Assembly: GCA_964384375.1 (NCBI GenBank)
Contig: CAYLLN010000033.1
Coordinates: forward strand, 3,845-67,844
Reading direction: 5' to 3'
Source of the DNA: CAYLLN01 sp964384375
GTDB lineage: Bacteria; Planctomycetota; Planctomycetia; Pirellulales; Pirellulaceae
DNA length: 64,000 nt
The notes under the pieces are model-generated. The model had not been told where the DNA came from and did not search any database. It saw only the letters and a program-made list of their open reading frames with translations. The position numbers were made by a program, and so were the translations under genes. Positions 48,401-53,679 of the stretch are shown one piece after another (the first letter of the stretch is position 1; each line of letters opens with the position of its first letter).

Positions 48401-50214
48401 CGCAGATTCCGACCGGCTCACAGCCGGCGACATACCAGTTCAACGGCACGGAGGCGGTCGTCCTGAACGGAGCCAATCCGACAACGGCACCGGGGGACTT
48501 GCTGAAGGTCGTCAATCCGCTCGCGGGGACGCTGCCGCTGCCGGCGGGGACCGCAGCCACGCCGCTCCCGCTCTCCTACACGAACTTCGAAGGTGTCACG
48601 ATCGGCGCGGTGCCGCTGGCGGCTCCCGACGTGGTGACGACGAGCGAAGAGACGCCGATTGTGCTGAATCCGTTCTCGAACGACGCGGCGATGACCGACG
48701 CACCGCTCACCGTTGCATTCAAGAATCCGTCGAATGGGACGATCGCCTACAACAACAACGGAACGCCGAACAATCTGGCCGACGACACGCTCACGTTCAC
48801 ACCGCGGGCGAATTTCTCCGGAAGCCAGTCGTTCGAATACTCGGTGACCGATGCGAACGGCGACCGGGCGGTGGGACTGATCACCGTCAATGTCACGCCG
48901 GTCGCCGACACGCCGACCGCTTCCGCGGCCAATGCCAGCGGCAACGAAGGGACGCCGATTCCGCTTTCGCTTTCGGCAGCACTCACCGACACCGATGGCT
49001 CCGAGACGCTGTCACTCGCCATCGTCGGTGTGCCGGTGGGTGCGACGTTCTCGGCCGGAACCAACGCGGGCAGCGGGACGTGGACCTTTACGCCGGCTCA
49101 ACTCGCCGGCCTCTCGATCACGATTCCCGATGACGGCGTTTATAACCTGTCGTTCCAGGCGACGGCAGTCGAAACGGCCAATGCCGCGAAGAAGGGAGTG
49201 GCGATTCCGTTCACCGTCACGGTGCAGAACGTTGCCCCGACGGCGACGATCATGACCGCCCCGGCAACGCGGACGCCAGGTCAGACGACGACGATCACCA
49301 TGGCCGCGACCGACGCTTCCCCCACCGACCAGGCTGCCGGTTTCCGGTATCAGGTGAATTGGGGAGATGGCTCGCCGATCGAAACGATCGCCGGGACGCC
49401 GGGGATCGGCGGTGTCGGCAACCACGCCTATGCCGACGTCGGCGTCTATACGATCCGCGTGCGGGCGATCGATAAGAACGACGCGATCGGTCCGGAGATC
49501 ACGCGGGATATCTCGGTGCAACTGGCATCGCTCGGGGTCGATCCGCTCAATCCCAACAAGACGGCCCTGTTCGTGCAAGGAACGAGCGGCGACGACCGGA
49601 TCGAGCTCAAGGGACGATCGAAGAACCAGGTCGAGGTGCTCGTCAATCGCGTCTCGGTGGGCGTGTTCGATCCCAGCGGGCGGATCGTCGTCTATGCCGG
49701 GGCGGGGGACGACGTGGTGCTGACCGACGACAAGGTGAAATCAGCCGTCTGGCTCTTCGGCGAAGGGGGGCGGGATCGCCTCACCGGCGGCAAGCAGAAC
49801 GATGTGCTCGTTGGCGGCGACGGCGACGACGTGCTCGACGGCGGCAAGGGTGTGAACGTCGTCATCGGCAGCCGCGGGGCCGACGATCTGGCCGCGAAAA
49901 ATGGCGAAGCCCTGCTCATCGCTGGCTACACCACGTTCGACCAGAACGAAGCGGCTCTCGACGCGATCCTGGCCGAATGGTCGAGCGGCAAGTCGCGGGC
50001 GAAGCGAATCGAGCATCTCGCGGGTGAAAAGCCCGGCGGTAAGAACGCCGCTTACTACCTGATCGGTGCCGGCAGCAGCCGGACGGTCTTCGACGACGCA
50101 GCCCTCGACCGGGTCAGTGCGAACAAAGCGAAGGACTGGATCTTCGCGAACCTCGACGCCGGCGTGCAGGACATCGTGCCGAAGGGATCGGAGGTGGAGG
50201 ATATTGATTTGTAG
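33490..50214 (+). CDS. giant filamentous-adhesin-like surface protein (about 5,574 residues)
   Basis: The GTG at 33490 starts a basic leader (SKKKSRPVRRSRP) ending in FEILEPRWVM at about residues 26-35, the planctomycete LEPR-type export motif. Upstream frame is open but overlaps the sigma gene and is not protein-like. Most of the chain is Ala/Thr/Gly/Val-rich, with recurring units of the type AFAINLANVQAIATI - ALKASNAVDATAKADASA. These are compatible with a beta-helix and similar in pattern to fusobacterial leukotoxin/haemagglutinin repeats. Three tandem super-repeats of about 400 residues start near residues 752, 1144 and 1550, each with an acidic linker. Near the C-terminus are cadherin-like modules (about 5047-5248), a PKD-like module (about 5252-5340; VNWGDGSPIETI) and RTX-like glycine repeats (about 5420-5470; GGDGDDVLDGG) that may bind calcium. 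The TAG stop lies in a REP-like repeat. Confidence 0.88.
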   Translation: MSKKKSRPVRRSRPVSHATRRTASRFEILEPRWVMAVAAELNAGLLEIRFDADKDAATVTVEEGSIRISDGNATSEFRTSEVTAITVAADKGDEQSIAFAGDLAASGALDVTGIETVEFASGSYTFGSISVVAGQTISLSEFTLAAGGDLILKAEQTVDEAESGRLGFLGVLAEVDASVTITDSSLQSDGNIQIIATSTLDANADGDDDEDINRDFARVKAEANTAVTLLGRTEIVGGGDVTIEASAVLTVTAVGLAKGESTDATKDAVLALTNVTTNVLATIGDEAIVTARGALQVLASNTATITTTADGTAGGTGARGGVMALAIFAETTHALVSGNAALTGESVAIEAIANPTITTTAKATIGGATENDDATEEELAAAEAATKDGTISRAGAIAITRINTADTVAEIMEQATINSDGAIDLTADSSAAVTTTADATATNNTGEDNDGLGVAVATDRTAFRTQALVSGTHELSGTAVNIAAKSSSGRTHATKATSGAGGSGVGTAGSFVRNKIDDETTAAVIAESSLDLGGADLSLSAVRSLTVTGEALPAGTGGTRGGAVGGEKGRGASVVYNKVSTTTTAAVQKSAALANVQGLSIAADGTTAVTTTATTGAEGGTANTPGVAIAVVDDTVSAQLGSGDALTLTGGLTLTSSRAGDVTTTVKGDVLGEKAARGGAFALNDVEASASAVVERDVTAAEAISVASSAGGKVSADAKASAQGTGEETETKKADDEAAEQADAAGSDAEKPELKTQEGKVSAAAAFAINLANVQAIATIADGLTITSEAALALKASNAVDATAKADASAVGTATTEEDEEEPEGGTKKSYGIAVAANKANVSSLATLGNGSTTAEGISVTADSTVGDDTSHEFGAESTSGAGATQVGFAGSFALNTAKNASIARITDEATVDAGAGAIAISSDNTATSTVKATPSISVTGDKRGIGVSFVLNIARNTSHAELGQAATAKSASTEGNALAITAKSAQTDTTEAKGGAGATDAVGKRATTPVFAISSVHNGTLARAAGQEMTATGDVQIAAEHTGTHSTKAEGASVAANTAVGMALGLAISNDQVVATIDGNLESTSAVSIKATGTTSSQADAKASAKGGEKATNDDADKKLADARQAAADADSESAGDDDPESPELKTPKGKLSLAAAFGVNIATASVRATAAEGSTITAGEGLAINAEGQATAGAKADASAVVANVEEEEEEEETEEGEETPPDEAAEGARGVGIGIAVNVARTTTAATIESGVQAKAAGISLSAKTPADASHAFSSEAISGAGAKKVGFAGAFGLNLMKNETAADVAGGSQLDAGSGNLSLDSAGTATNTAKATASVTTDEAKRGVGTPFAINVARNTVRSEVADDVLVRRQGTVSEAGAVDVSLKATSTQAETTEAKSGAGAEDEAGAKAATPVFSIASIHNTTIARLGGDDLATNHASRNATVEAKHTATTTTKAEGSPVANETAAGISLAVGIGSDNVAASIGGKWEFGGDVTIKADSTATTAVESKASVKGGQQENDEDVDKQTDDAKKQATDLDGQAIDEEEPADLETPAGSLAVAGAAAVNVAIAKTRAFQEAGSELAAGGDMSLSAIAKVDAKAIADASTVALSLPEEPTEPPADGEEEEEPEVDHNATGVGIAAAGNFAKVTTEATIEGNSSTSAASLSLDAGTATEGGQHQFKAESTSGVGVSKLGVASSLAINFVRNDSSATIGFGASVDLDQPGGTADLTLTSRNRTISDVEAKSTVEGRPSTGIGPSIAINVTRNTSTASLAETAAVAGSVGNYKVEAIGDYDANTESEAGTQSEFAPAEEGGDEGGLAISPSLAMTVVVNKTTAQSRGTQGLDVSGDLSVLTTHTSDIDTEAKSDVAAESAAIGTSLALNVVVDSATAAANGSYDIAGKADVKATSDLNVDAFSEATASGARADSQPAESLEDQAKEYGKELLEEIKDTRSLKGSLQSTYNDVKGEIQSKLNQDVEAKGVAAAISGNVVVTTTDASVNGNVIVAGDVTIKSTAEVDVDAEATGLAAALSLQDGIGAAVAANVVDINTHASAAGQSLSGNKISILAGNASGNEHEVKSRALAGGGAKEDGKAGSFAANIVVGDTSATVVEGTNVSTTGDLEIGAQNDLRLQNIAGAGGVGQNDGFGGALALNVVRNDTTAALGGGSFANISGDVAIIAEGSVKPIEGDVEQDPLSLAVGGAAAGDSTRAGAIAINVIVDHTHAFIGENRQLTVTSPNARLPGNVQVLATDATKIRSGAGAITLSTGKGKGLGASLNVVTKETLAFVGDSSTVNTTGTLTVGANATEDLFTIAAAPTLGGSGTTPSFAGAAAAHFQSTTTEARLGENTTITTRGNAVVQANHTLETEVIAGALSGGSTDAVGGSMATVFSADTTEALIGTGADVTVQGSNGLTVAAIASETVKPLALGAAGAGSDGVAGSIVLTRLNQTTRAHIEADANIVGRNLTNPGSTRPNVKVEATDNTNLFSLAGVAQGAGTNGFGAALDTAFVTKQTQAWIAEGTTVDADGNVQVAATSSEDATSLSATAGGAGSRNIAGAAAAYVLDVTTHAILGDNPTDEAVPTTPANIHAVGNVLVSATETTELDLITGAAGGAGQSSFGGAANVSTIKKETVALVADGTIVAADASASVAALSPKTGKFGISFPTQSFGANEVRPPIINTSITDSTGDGVNDLTDQRIFRPRLVTPQTTSLRGVAVTATNQDDIATLAVGAAGSGNLAVNLTAPVNIVRTTTAARIGNGAQVNVNNQATAGQQSVLVAAGNDFSHLDISGSIAGSGSAAIGPAAAVTTVKNDTSASIGAEADVRAKRDVTVQAEATEDALLIAASGAGAGQTAVAGSLNVLSLKNSTHAFIDDRANVAAEGNVLVSAKDATDLDMIAGSAALGFGAGVSVSIGFTSIHKETQAFIGDDATVSGKGNTTDLAGVLINSGSGGFTTGAMRGVAVQALSQEDIFSLSAAGSGGFGAAAVAGGIDANLIDSDTAAFIGERAIINSSTAGANSTQSVNVAAANHLNVLTIGGSAAVGANAIAGGIDIGVVRNDTTAVIAEDAAVNARQDIEVNAFADKDIRSIAISLGLSANVSVAGSVSVWSIGKQLDASYADEQTESNALQESGNQSADGFAANQSGQGTSRLSSSLAEFDGVGEPTPVNPTPKQRIAEILSRAKGDLDSESPSGSSLLDDLRLSVPQVGTIARVESGATLTAGRDVDVHADEQITFAPLAGSLAGALTAAIGASVVVGNVGGITQAELDGTVSAGGDIDVIANQDVTTSGFSAAGQGGIVALGAAVVSLKDTSIQIARLGDDAYIVQADSVDLDASRSLEITGRTGNAAVGLAAIGAAFSRVIVEGATRAQVSDGAQVGQVAGQTVGDLNVRARTSPLATAEATALSGGVVAGAINFSKAIVTPTIEASIGSQAKTTSGADVDVTGSVRVRSTSLSNAEANTLGVAIGGGALGLGRATAEVSPTVVSLLGDNSQVAAAGDITFRATHNELITIIAPNGATFTSEQAGAVASAQSAAGGGLAGNSTEATAEANPVVLMTVGENATIAAGGLTDLAAAGTQKAQATGRALTVGLLLGMGGIESTASIAGRSATLVEDGASITGNSVSIHALSDDRPIADVEAAAGGILTKGQNTATARVLRPQAIVDRVPTFAPNASVTINAADLAATTDLTISANQLAEADAFTKGLAVGALAAGKSEAVVVVTPEVATSVNADATFTSGDELLVSAEFGPNRTASVVARNIVEDSALAKDALSTAYAKGSGGGLIGLVGSEASSRVTPLVKTDIGNSVTANAANITIESRNEVNAASVARNVAAGFIAAGSADARTTVDTTSQATVGGGTAVSPTQIAATQNFTLAAHGSHQGDSYAESRAVAAIPIATATAITLGDFTVESTVGGSTEITAGNNLFVTTSVDRAVLGFLTTTEATGGNAHATDGGFVADAFATATSRLGTSSTPALSQVEIEESAQLTAANVTLRSQVLGTRVRADSHARALGVGVDVDSSATGEVFTKADVKLNELSEVRGTNQVTIESRHGAGATGNVETNVEATADRDSLVGSVGAKATNRQVTTSIVEGLNNATVAARNLTVRASTGVANFATDAIENNRRNREGSITEQLTPSRRIEWNADVILLGGPDAELVIENTGPTGATVTKAVGVTIADSDGQTLGPVASANIVVNAIQNTDPFGVVLFDAPTLNANGGTFNGVLTGNLSTFFVDRTKGVTIDNESPKNLQVGTINVINTQQPTVTINAANDGNFAFRVENQYEPTDVVIENSSGSGTPSITLTGTIENPVGHTEIANRRGSIVRTANGLVRTNTLLLEADNGSIGTAASRLRADLVKSNGRDTDLIAEAGGNVFLDLMGRMRQVPVGGQFMDVDVTSIQAGQTADVLLRQAVIETTPSNPPFLRVTETIQGINTNVIDRFRPTQEQFPVIDLGVLGVNPQPFTSIWQIDELAGANITIATNPASGSGPFTSVFANTDVGATGIVNASATGFITLHETAGDLRVGQITSVNDNVSLSSVAAIVDPLNETAVDVAGNHVTLTAAISVGTLTKPLDIDSNLLTADAATRINLIERNGELNVDHANASGPVQLAADKGSILDPFSDAAADVTGTDIILQSGGGGIGTSAKPLDINSAAIPGIKGELIAQSAQSMFITETQGALVVAEARSISGNVQLQTTDTVATGEDLLLGSTSVVAAQGTVDLRAGDNVSSKSGTLVQTGVNQATAAGLFVRGDFGNADPGVGTNIDLQGTWIGRPITIIGASDADTIRLNQTVLQGPTNVLGGIGTDTILVDRIAPLTTTNSAGVRDALLLDGQIDNDQYVVNLTPNGNFIAVLGDNGRGTFDTLTVNGTDQTDGFLATPNQIAKIVNSGGTITAQLINFGAGADQLTVNAGAGDDVMAHDLATGNHDLSGGWTFNGDDGNDFTNVTGSAAADTFEFEAFSPTSAVVRTQIPTGSQPATYQFNGTEAVVLNGANPTTAPGDLLKVVNPLAGTLPLPAGTAATPLPLSYTNFEGVTIGAVPLAAPDVVTTSEETPIVLNPFSNDAAMTDAPLTVAFKNPSNGTIAYNNNGTPNNLADDTLTFTPRANFSGSQSFEYSVTDANGDRAVGLITVNVTPVADTPTASAANASGNEGTPIPLSLSAALTDTDGSETLSLAIVGVPVGATFSAGTNAGSGTWTFTPAQLAGLSITIPDDGVYNLSFQATAVETANAAKKGVAIPFTVTVQNVAPTATIMTAPATRTPGQTTTITMAATDASPTDQAAGFRYQVNWGDGSPIETIAGTPGIGGVGNHAYADVGVYTIRVRAIDKNDAIGPEITRDISVQLASLGVDPLNPNKTALFVQGTSGDDRIELKGRSKNQVEVLVNRVSVGVFDPSGRIVVYAGAGDDVVLTDDKVKSAVWLFGEGGRDRLTGGKQNDVLVGGDGDDVLDGGKGVNVVIGSRGADDLAAKNGEALLIAGYTTFDQNEAALDAILAEWSSGKSRAKRIEHLAGEKPGGKNAAYYLIGAGSSRTVFDDAALDRVSANKAKDWIFANLDAGVQDIVPKGSEVEDIDL
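35743..39290 (+). repeat. three tandem super-repeats (about 1.2 kb each) in the giant adhesin gene
   Basis: Unit 1 starts at 35743 (PELKTQEGKVSAAAAFAINL), unit 2 at 36919 (PELKTPKGKLSLAAAFGVNI) and unit 3 at 38137 (PADLETPAGSLAVAGAAAVN). Each unit then has ADASAV, a Glu-rich linker, ESTSGAG-type glycine motifs, TRN/ARNT segments and a Lys/Asp-rich end. Units differ clearly in sequence, so the duplications are old. A degenerate fourth start (SLKGSLQSTYND) follows near 39358. Confidence 0.75.
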
Positions 50215-50381
50215 GTCGGCAGTGGGTCCGCTCTGCCGGAGCGGACCTGAAACTGGCAGCGATCAGAAACTCTACGCGTCCTTGGCAATCAGATCCTTTA
50301 TGTGACGGACCTGAACGGGGACTAAACTCCGAAAGCGGCGCGGTGCCGCCCATCAGATCCCGCCCGGCAGGCGGGATCTAC
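50211..50381. repeat. REP/BIME cluster 1
   Basis: It contains a degenerate unit around GTCCGCTCTGCCGGAGCGGAC (50226-50246) and a full hairpin GATCCCGCC-cggca-GGCGGGATC (50356-50378) followed by the CTAC complement of GTAG. The stop codons of the giant adhesin gene (50212-50214) and of the RAYT remnant (50378-50380) both fall in GTAG tetranucleotides of this cluster. Confidence 0.8.
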
Positions 50382-50983
50382 TGCCGCGAACGAAACGGCC
50401 ACTGCCGATAGTCCGCCACCAGGCCGGCCTTGACTGGATTGTTGCGAATGTAAGCCACGATCCGCTCGTCTTCTTCGTCCGAGCGCGACCAATGGTCGAA
50501 CCATTCGCGCTGCCAAAACTGTTCCGAATCTAAGCCGGGCAAGTGCTGCATCGCTTCGTGCCCAGTCCAGCGTTTGAAGTCTTCCAGCGTCCCCTTGAGT
50601 CCCGCCGTACCAAGCTCGCAAAACAGGTGCAAGTGCGTCGGCATGACAACGTACTCGAACATCTGCCAATCCCCTCGTCGCTTCCGATGCTCGATTGCAT
50701 CGACGACCAATTTCGCGACGGGTTCGGTTGCCAAATGCGGCGATCACTTCGCTGCGTCGAGCCAGCGTTCCATTTCGCGGAAGATATTGCGCTGCAGGGT
50801 GAGCCATTGCGGCGTGTGGCGTCGTTCCTTGGCAAGATCGGCGGCGATGGTTCGCAGTCGCTCGCGGCCTTGGGCCGGAATCGCGCCGTGCAAGTGAATC
50901 GTAATGAAGTATCGTCCCTCTTCGACTTCCCAGTGCGGAAGCCGGCCCTGCCAAAACGCAATCGTCTGCGGCTTGCGACTCAT
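50378..50983 (-). pseudogene. RAYT (REP-associated tyrosine transposase, Y1 family) interrupted by an in-frame TGA
   Basis: The N-terminal part (50744-50983; WEVEEGRYFITIHLHGAIP) and the C-terminal part (50378-50734) lie in the same frame, separated only by a TGA at 50744-50746 and three codons. The C-part carries the HUH motif (YVVMPTHLHLF) and the likely catalytic-Tyr helix (RIVAYIRNNPVKAGLV). Together they make about 200 residues, a normal RAYT length. The TGA would truncate the protein before the HUH motif, so it is scored as a nonsense pseudogene; a sequencing error or readthrough is possible. REP hairpins flank it on both sides, as is usual for RAYT genes. Confidence 0.82.
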
Positions 50984-50999
50984 GGCAGGAATTGTAGCT

Positions 51000-51179
51000 G
51001 TAGGTCCGCCCTGCCGGGGCGGACCTGAATGGGGGATCAAGTTTCAACTGTCGTGCGATGTTGCCGAATCAGATCCCGCCCGGCAGGCGGGATCTACTTT
51101 GGCGGACCTGAATTCGGGACCAAGTTCGGCGTGTCGCGCGGCTTTGCCCATCAGATCCGGCCCGGCAGGCGGGATCTAC
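51000..51179. repeat. REP/BIME cluster 2 (three hairpins)
   Basis: Hairpin 1 is GTAGGTCCGCC..GGCGGACC (51000-51025). Hairpins 2 and 3 are GATCCCGCC-cggca-GGCGGGATCTAC (51072-51097) and GATCCGGCC-cggca-GGCGGGATCTAC (51154-51179). Spacers between them share a GGGA-CAAG-TT core and a trailing ATCAGATCC, so these are repeated BIME units and not isolated palindromes. Confidence 0.85.
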
Positions 51180-51217
51180 TTCGTGCCTCCGGAGCGGTGT
51201 GGCCAAACGAAACGCTG

Positions 51218-51901
51218 TCAAAGGCCGTAGCGATAGACCAACGACAACTGCTCGGAACGTGCAAGGTCACGCGGTGTGATCATTTCACGATCGAGCGGGG
51301 GCGGACCGCCTTCATAGTGCTCGATCGTGTGGCGATAGGGACGCCAATTCAGGTCGCCAAGTCGCACGGTCCTGCCAAGCGGGAAGCCAGAACTCTGCTG
51401 GAATGCCTTTTCAACGAGTTCGGAACAGTAGATTCGATCGTCATCCCACTGGTAGCGAGTGTCGTAAGGACGCCCGAGGTAGTTTTGAGCAGCCGCTACC
51501 ATGTTTTGAATGTGTCGATCGTGCGGTGATTGGAGGCGATATGCGGCGAACCCGCCGCGTTGGCCACGAGCAAGCCAAGTCCAAAGAGGAGTCTCTTCAA
51601 CACCGCGATACGCCTCCAGAACGACCCAGCGACCATCGCGGCGCGCGACCATGCCGCAATGCGAAAACGGCGAGCCTGTCGCCCCTTCGATCGCGACCGA
51701 GAGTCGGCTTGGTGGCAGGGACTGAAAGACGATGTCACCTTCCTGGGGTTGGTAGCCGAAATGTGCAATCGAGGGACGAATGAGATATGCGAGGATTGGC
51801 AGCAAGCACAAGGCGGGAACGCCCCAAACGAGCCACGCGCCAGCGCGTGATCGGCGCGATTTTGGTTGCTGGTTGCCGTTCTGGGACAGGCTGAATTGCA
51901 C
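51218..51901 (-). CDS. YiiX/YebB-like NlpC/P60-superfamily cysteine hydrolase
   Basis: The protein has 227 residues from a GTG at 51901 with AGGGA upstream; the longer frame to 52042 would run through a REP element. A basic stretch and one membrane helix (about 24-45, AWLVWGVPALCLLPILAYLI) anchor the protein. The domain then shows EGDIVFQSLP, SPFSHCGMVARRDGRW (catalytic His region), YLGRPYDTRYQWDDDRIYCSEL (catalytic Cys in YCSEL) and VEKAF. These match the permuted papain-like YiiX group, which is thought to cleave amide or ester bonds at or near the membrane. The substrate is unknown. The gene lies between two BIME clusters. Confidence 0.82.
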   Translation of the reverse strand: MQFSLSQNGNQQPKSRRSRAGAWLVWGVPALCLLPILAYLIRPSIAHFGYQPQEGDIVFQSLPPSRLSVAIEGATGSPFSHCGMVARRDGRWVVLEAYRGVEETPLWTWLARGQRGGFAAYRLQSPHDRHIQNMVAAAQNYLGRPYDTRYQWDDDRIYCSELVEKAFQQSSGFPLGRTVRLGDLNWRPYRHTIEHYEGGPPPLDREMITPRDLARSEQLSLVYRYGL

Positions 51902-51974
51902 TGCGGATTCCCTAATTGAGTTCACTGCGTCGTCCGACCATTCGCAAACCGCAGTCCGTTTTCTTCCCGTACCA

Positions 51975-52070
51975 GTAGGTCCGCTCTGCCGGAGCGGACC
52001 TGAATGGAGAGCAAACTCTACAAGCGGAGCGACGTTTCCCATCAGATCCGGCCCGGCAGGCCGGATCTAC
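51975..52070. repeat. REP/BIME cluster 3
   Basis: Hairpin GTAGGTCCGCTCTGCCGGAG (51975 onward, to 52000) and hairpin GATCCGGCC-cggca-GGCCGGATCTAC (52045-52070) face each other across a 44-base spacer that matches the BIME spacer of cluster 2. Confidence 0.85.
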
Positions 52071-52098
52071 TTTGGCGGGGACGTTCCCAAGAAATGCA

Positions 52099-52128
52099 AA
52101 ACGGCGAAGTCCGAAGACTTCGCCGTTT
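52099..52128 (-). terminator. strong hairpin terminator downstream of the secreted protein gene
   Basis: AAACGGCGAAGTC (52099-52111) pairs perfectly with GACTTCGCCGTTT (52116-52128) over a CGAA loop. On the minus strand it is followed by TTTGCATTTCTT. It lies 100 bases after the stop at 52228. Confidence 0.75.
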
Positions 52129-52227
52129 GCTTGCCAATCGCTCCCGAACGGAGATTCGCTATGCAGTCATTGCGGCGAGTGGTTGGGGAGGGGTGGCAGG
52201 TGTAGGAGCGGCAGGATGAATCCTGCC

Positions 52228-53679
52228 CTACGGGATCAGGTACACGCCGCCGAGGACGGCGCCCGTTTGCGCGGCGGCTCCGCGGAGCGACAGCGGGATC
52301 GGCTGGATCATCCAGGGAGCACAGCTGCCGGGGCGGTAGTAGCCCAGGGCGTACTGGCATTCGTGCGGCGGGTTGATCGCCATGTTGTAGGGCAGGGCGG
52401 CAATGTTCAGGAAGAAGTGAGCACCGCTGATCCAGGGCTGGCGGAACGGACCGGCCGTGTGGCCGTAGCGTTCCAGTTGCACGTCCTCGAAGTACAGCGG
52501 CTTGTGGCAAAGGGCCGAGGCATGGAACTGATACGAGCTGGCGATCCAGTTACGCGGAGCGAGCTTCGAGCGGGCGATGGCGCACTCGACCGGCAGCCGC
52601 CAGTAGGAGTTGACCCAGCAAAGCTCGTCGTCGCCGAGGTCTTGCAGCGGGAGGCGGGCGACCTCCTTGCCGCTTTCGTCCTGGATGATGACGCGGCCGC
52701 TTTGGATGTCGCTCATGCGGCCGGCGGCGAGGACTTCCCCTTCGTAATTCTTCCAGGAGCGGAAGAGATCCTGCGAGTTGAGGCGGGTGTCGCGGACGGT
52801 ACCGTCTTCGTCGGCCGAGAGGCTCGGATCGAAGCGGGGCGTAATGTCGAGCGAGATTTTACGAATGTTGTCGCTGATGAGCTGGTTGCGGAAGGCCTTG
52901 CAGCTCGCGTCGAGGTTGCAGCAGTTGCGGTCGTTGTAGATCCGATCGCACGGCTCAGAGGCGGCAGGAGCGGGCGAAGCACCCAGGCCGCCCGGATCGA
53001 GGGCGCCGGGCGTTTGCTGGAAGGTGAATTCGGGGCCGGAGGCTTCAGTCGCCGACGGGGCAGCCAAGGGACGGAGCGGACGGGGACCGGGAGCGGGAAG
53101 CTCCTCGACACCATTGGCAGCGCTTGCGCCGGGACGATTGGCTTCGGCTTCGGTCGGTTCAAGTTCGATTTCGGAAACCTGGCGGACTCCGTTTCGCTCC
53201 GATGCAGCGCCGTCACCAAACGGATCGCTGAACGGATCGGCCACCGTGCCGCCGGCGGGGCGAACCTGACCATCGATGCGAGTGCGATTCCAGCCGCGAG
53301 CGGAAGAAGTTGACGTGGGAGAAGTTGCGATGGCTGGCGAGGTTCCAACCGGTTTTGATTTCCAGCGGAGCGGCGCTGCGACGCTGGCGGTTGCGCTCGA
53401 AGGTTCGCTAGCGGCCGCGATCGGTTGCGCGAAGGCGTCAGGAGTGAAGCGAGCCGGCTCGACGGGATCGGCAGCGAGGGCGAGGGAACAGCAGAGGATG
53501 CTGAGCGGAGCGGCGATCCACCGCGACCACTGGTCGCGGCTTTGGGAAATGCGCGACCACTGGTCGCGGCTATGTGGAAGCAGGCAGGCGAGACGCCCGC
53601 CCCACGAGCTAATCGCCGCTCTTGGCGTCGTGGTGCTCGGGGCTGTAGTTGGGTGCTTCCTGCGTAATCGCAACGTCAT
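52228..53679 (-). CDS. hypothetical secreted protein (start uncertain)
   Basis: The C-terminal 250 residues are the solid part: CDRIYNDRNCCNLDASCKAF, ISLDITPRFDPSLSADEDGT, ELCWVNSYWRLPVECAIARS, FRQPWISGAHFFLNIAALPY and GYYRPGSCAPW. A hydrophobic core (WIAAPLSILCCSLALAAD) lies about 55 residues from the proposed ATG at 53679 and looks like a signal peptide. A Pro/Ala/Ser-rich linker follows. No closer in-frame ATG, GTG or TTG exists, because the 5' region contains two copies of a GCGACCA-c-TGGTCGC palindrome and the frame overlaps the end of guaB by 71 bases. Either translation starts inside guaB or repeat insertion has removed the native start. I recall similar proteins only from planctomycetes; the function is unknown. 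Confidence 0.65.
   Translation of the reverse strand: MTLRLRRKHPTTAPSTTTPRAAISSWGGRLACLLPHSRDQWSRISQSRDQWSRWIAAPLSILCCSLALAADPVEPARFTPDAFAQPIAAASEPSSATASVAAPLRWKSKPVGTSPAIATSPTSTSSARGWNRTRIDGQVRPAGGTVADPFSDPFGDGAASERNGVRQVSEIELEPTEAEANRPGASAANGVEELPAPGPRPLRPLAAPSATEASGPEFTFQQTPGALDPGGLGASPAPAASEPCDRIYNDRNCCNLDASCKAFRNQLISDNIRKISLDITPRFDPSLSADEDGTVRDTRLNSQDLFRSWKNYEGEVLAAGRMSDIQSGRVIIQDESGKEVARLPLQDLGDDELCWVNSYWRLPVECAIARSKLAPRNWIASSYQFHASALCHKPLYFEDVQLERYGHTAGPFRQPWISGAHFFLNIAALPYNMAINPPHECQYALGYYRPGSCAPWMIQPIPLSLRGAAAQTGAVLGGVYLIP
53521..53600. repeat. paired palindromes at the 5' end of the secreted protein gene
   Basis: CGCGACCACTGGTCGCGGC occurs twice, at 53522-53540 and 53552-53570, 30 bases apart. 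A GGCG-agac-GCCC inverted repeat follows. The unit encodes the repeated peptide SRDQWSR in the flanking gene's frame. Confidence 0.75.

Noticed and set aside
50744..50746. TGA in the RAYT frame as a selenocysteine codon
   Set aside because: RAYT enzymes do not use selenocysteine and no SECIS-like stem was evident just downstream; nonsense mutation is simpler.
50211..52070. CRISPR array
   Set aside because: The repeats are palindromes in alternating orientation with related spacers of uneven length; this is BIME organisation and no cas gene is near.
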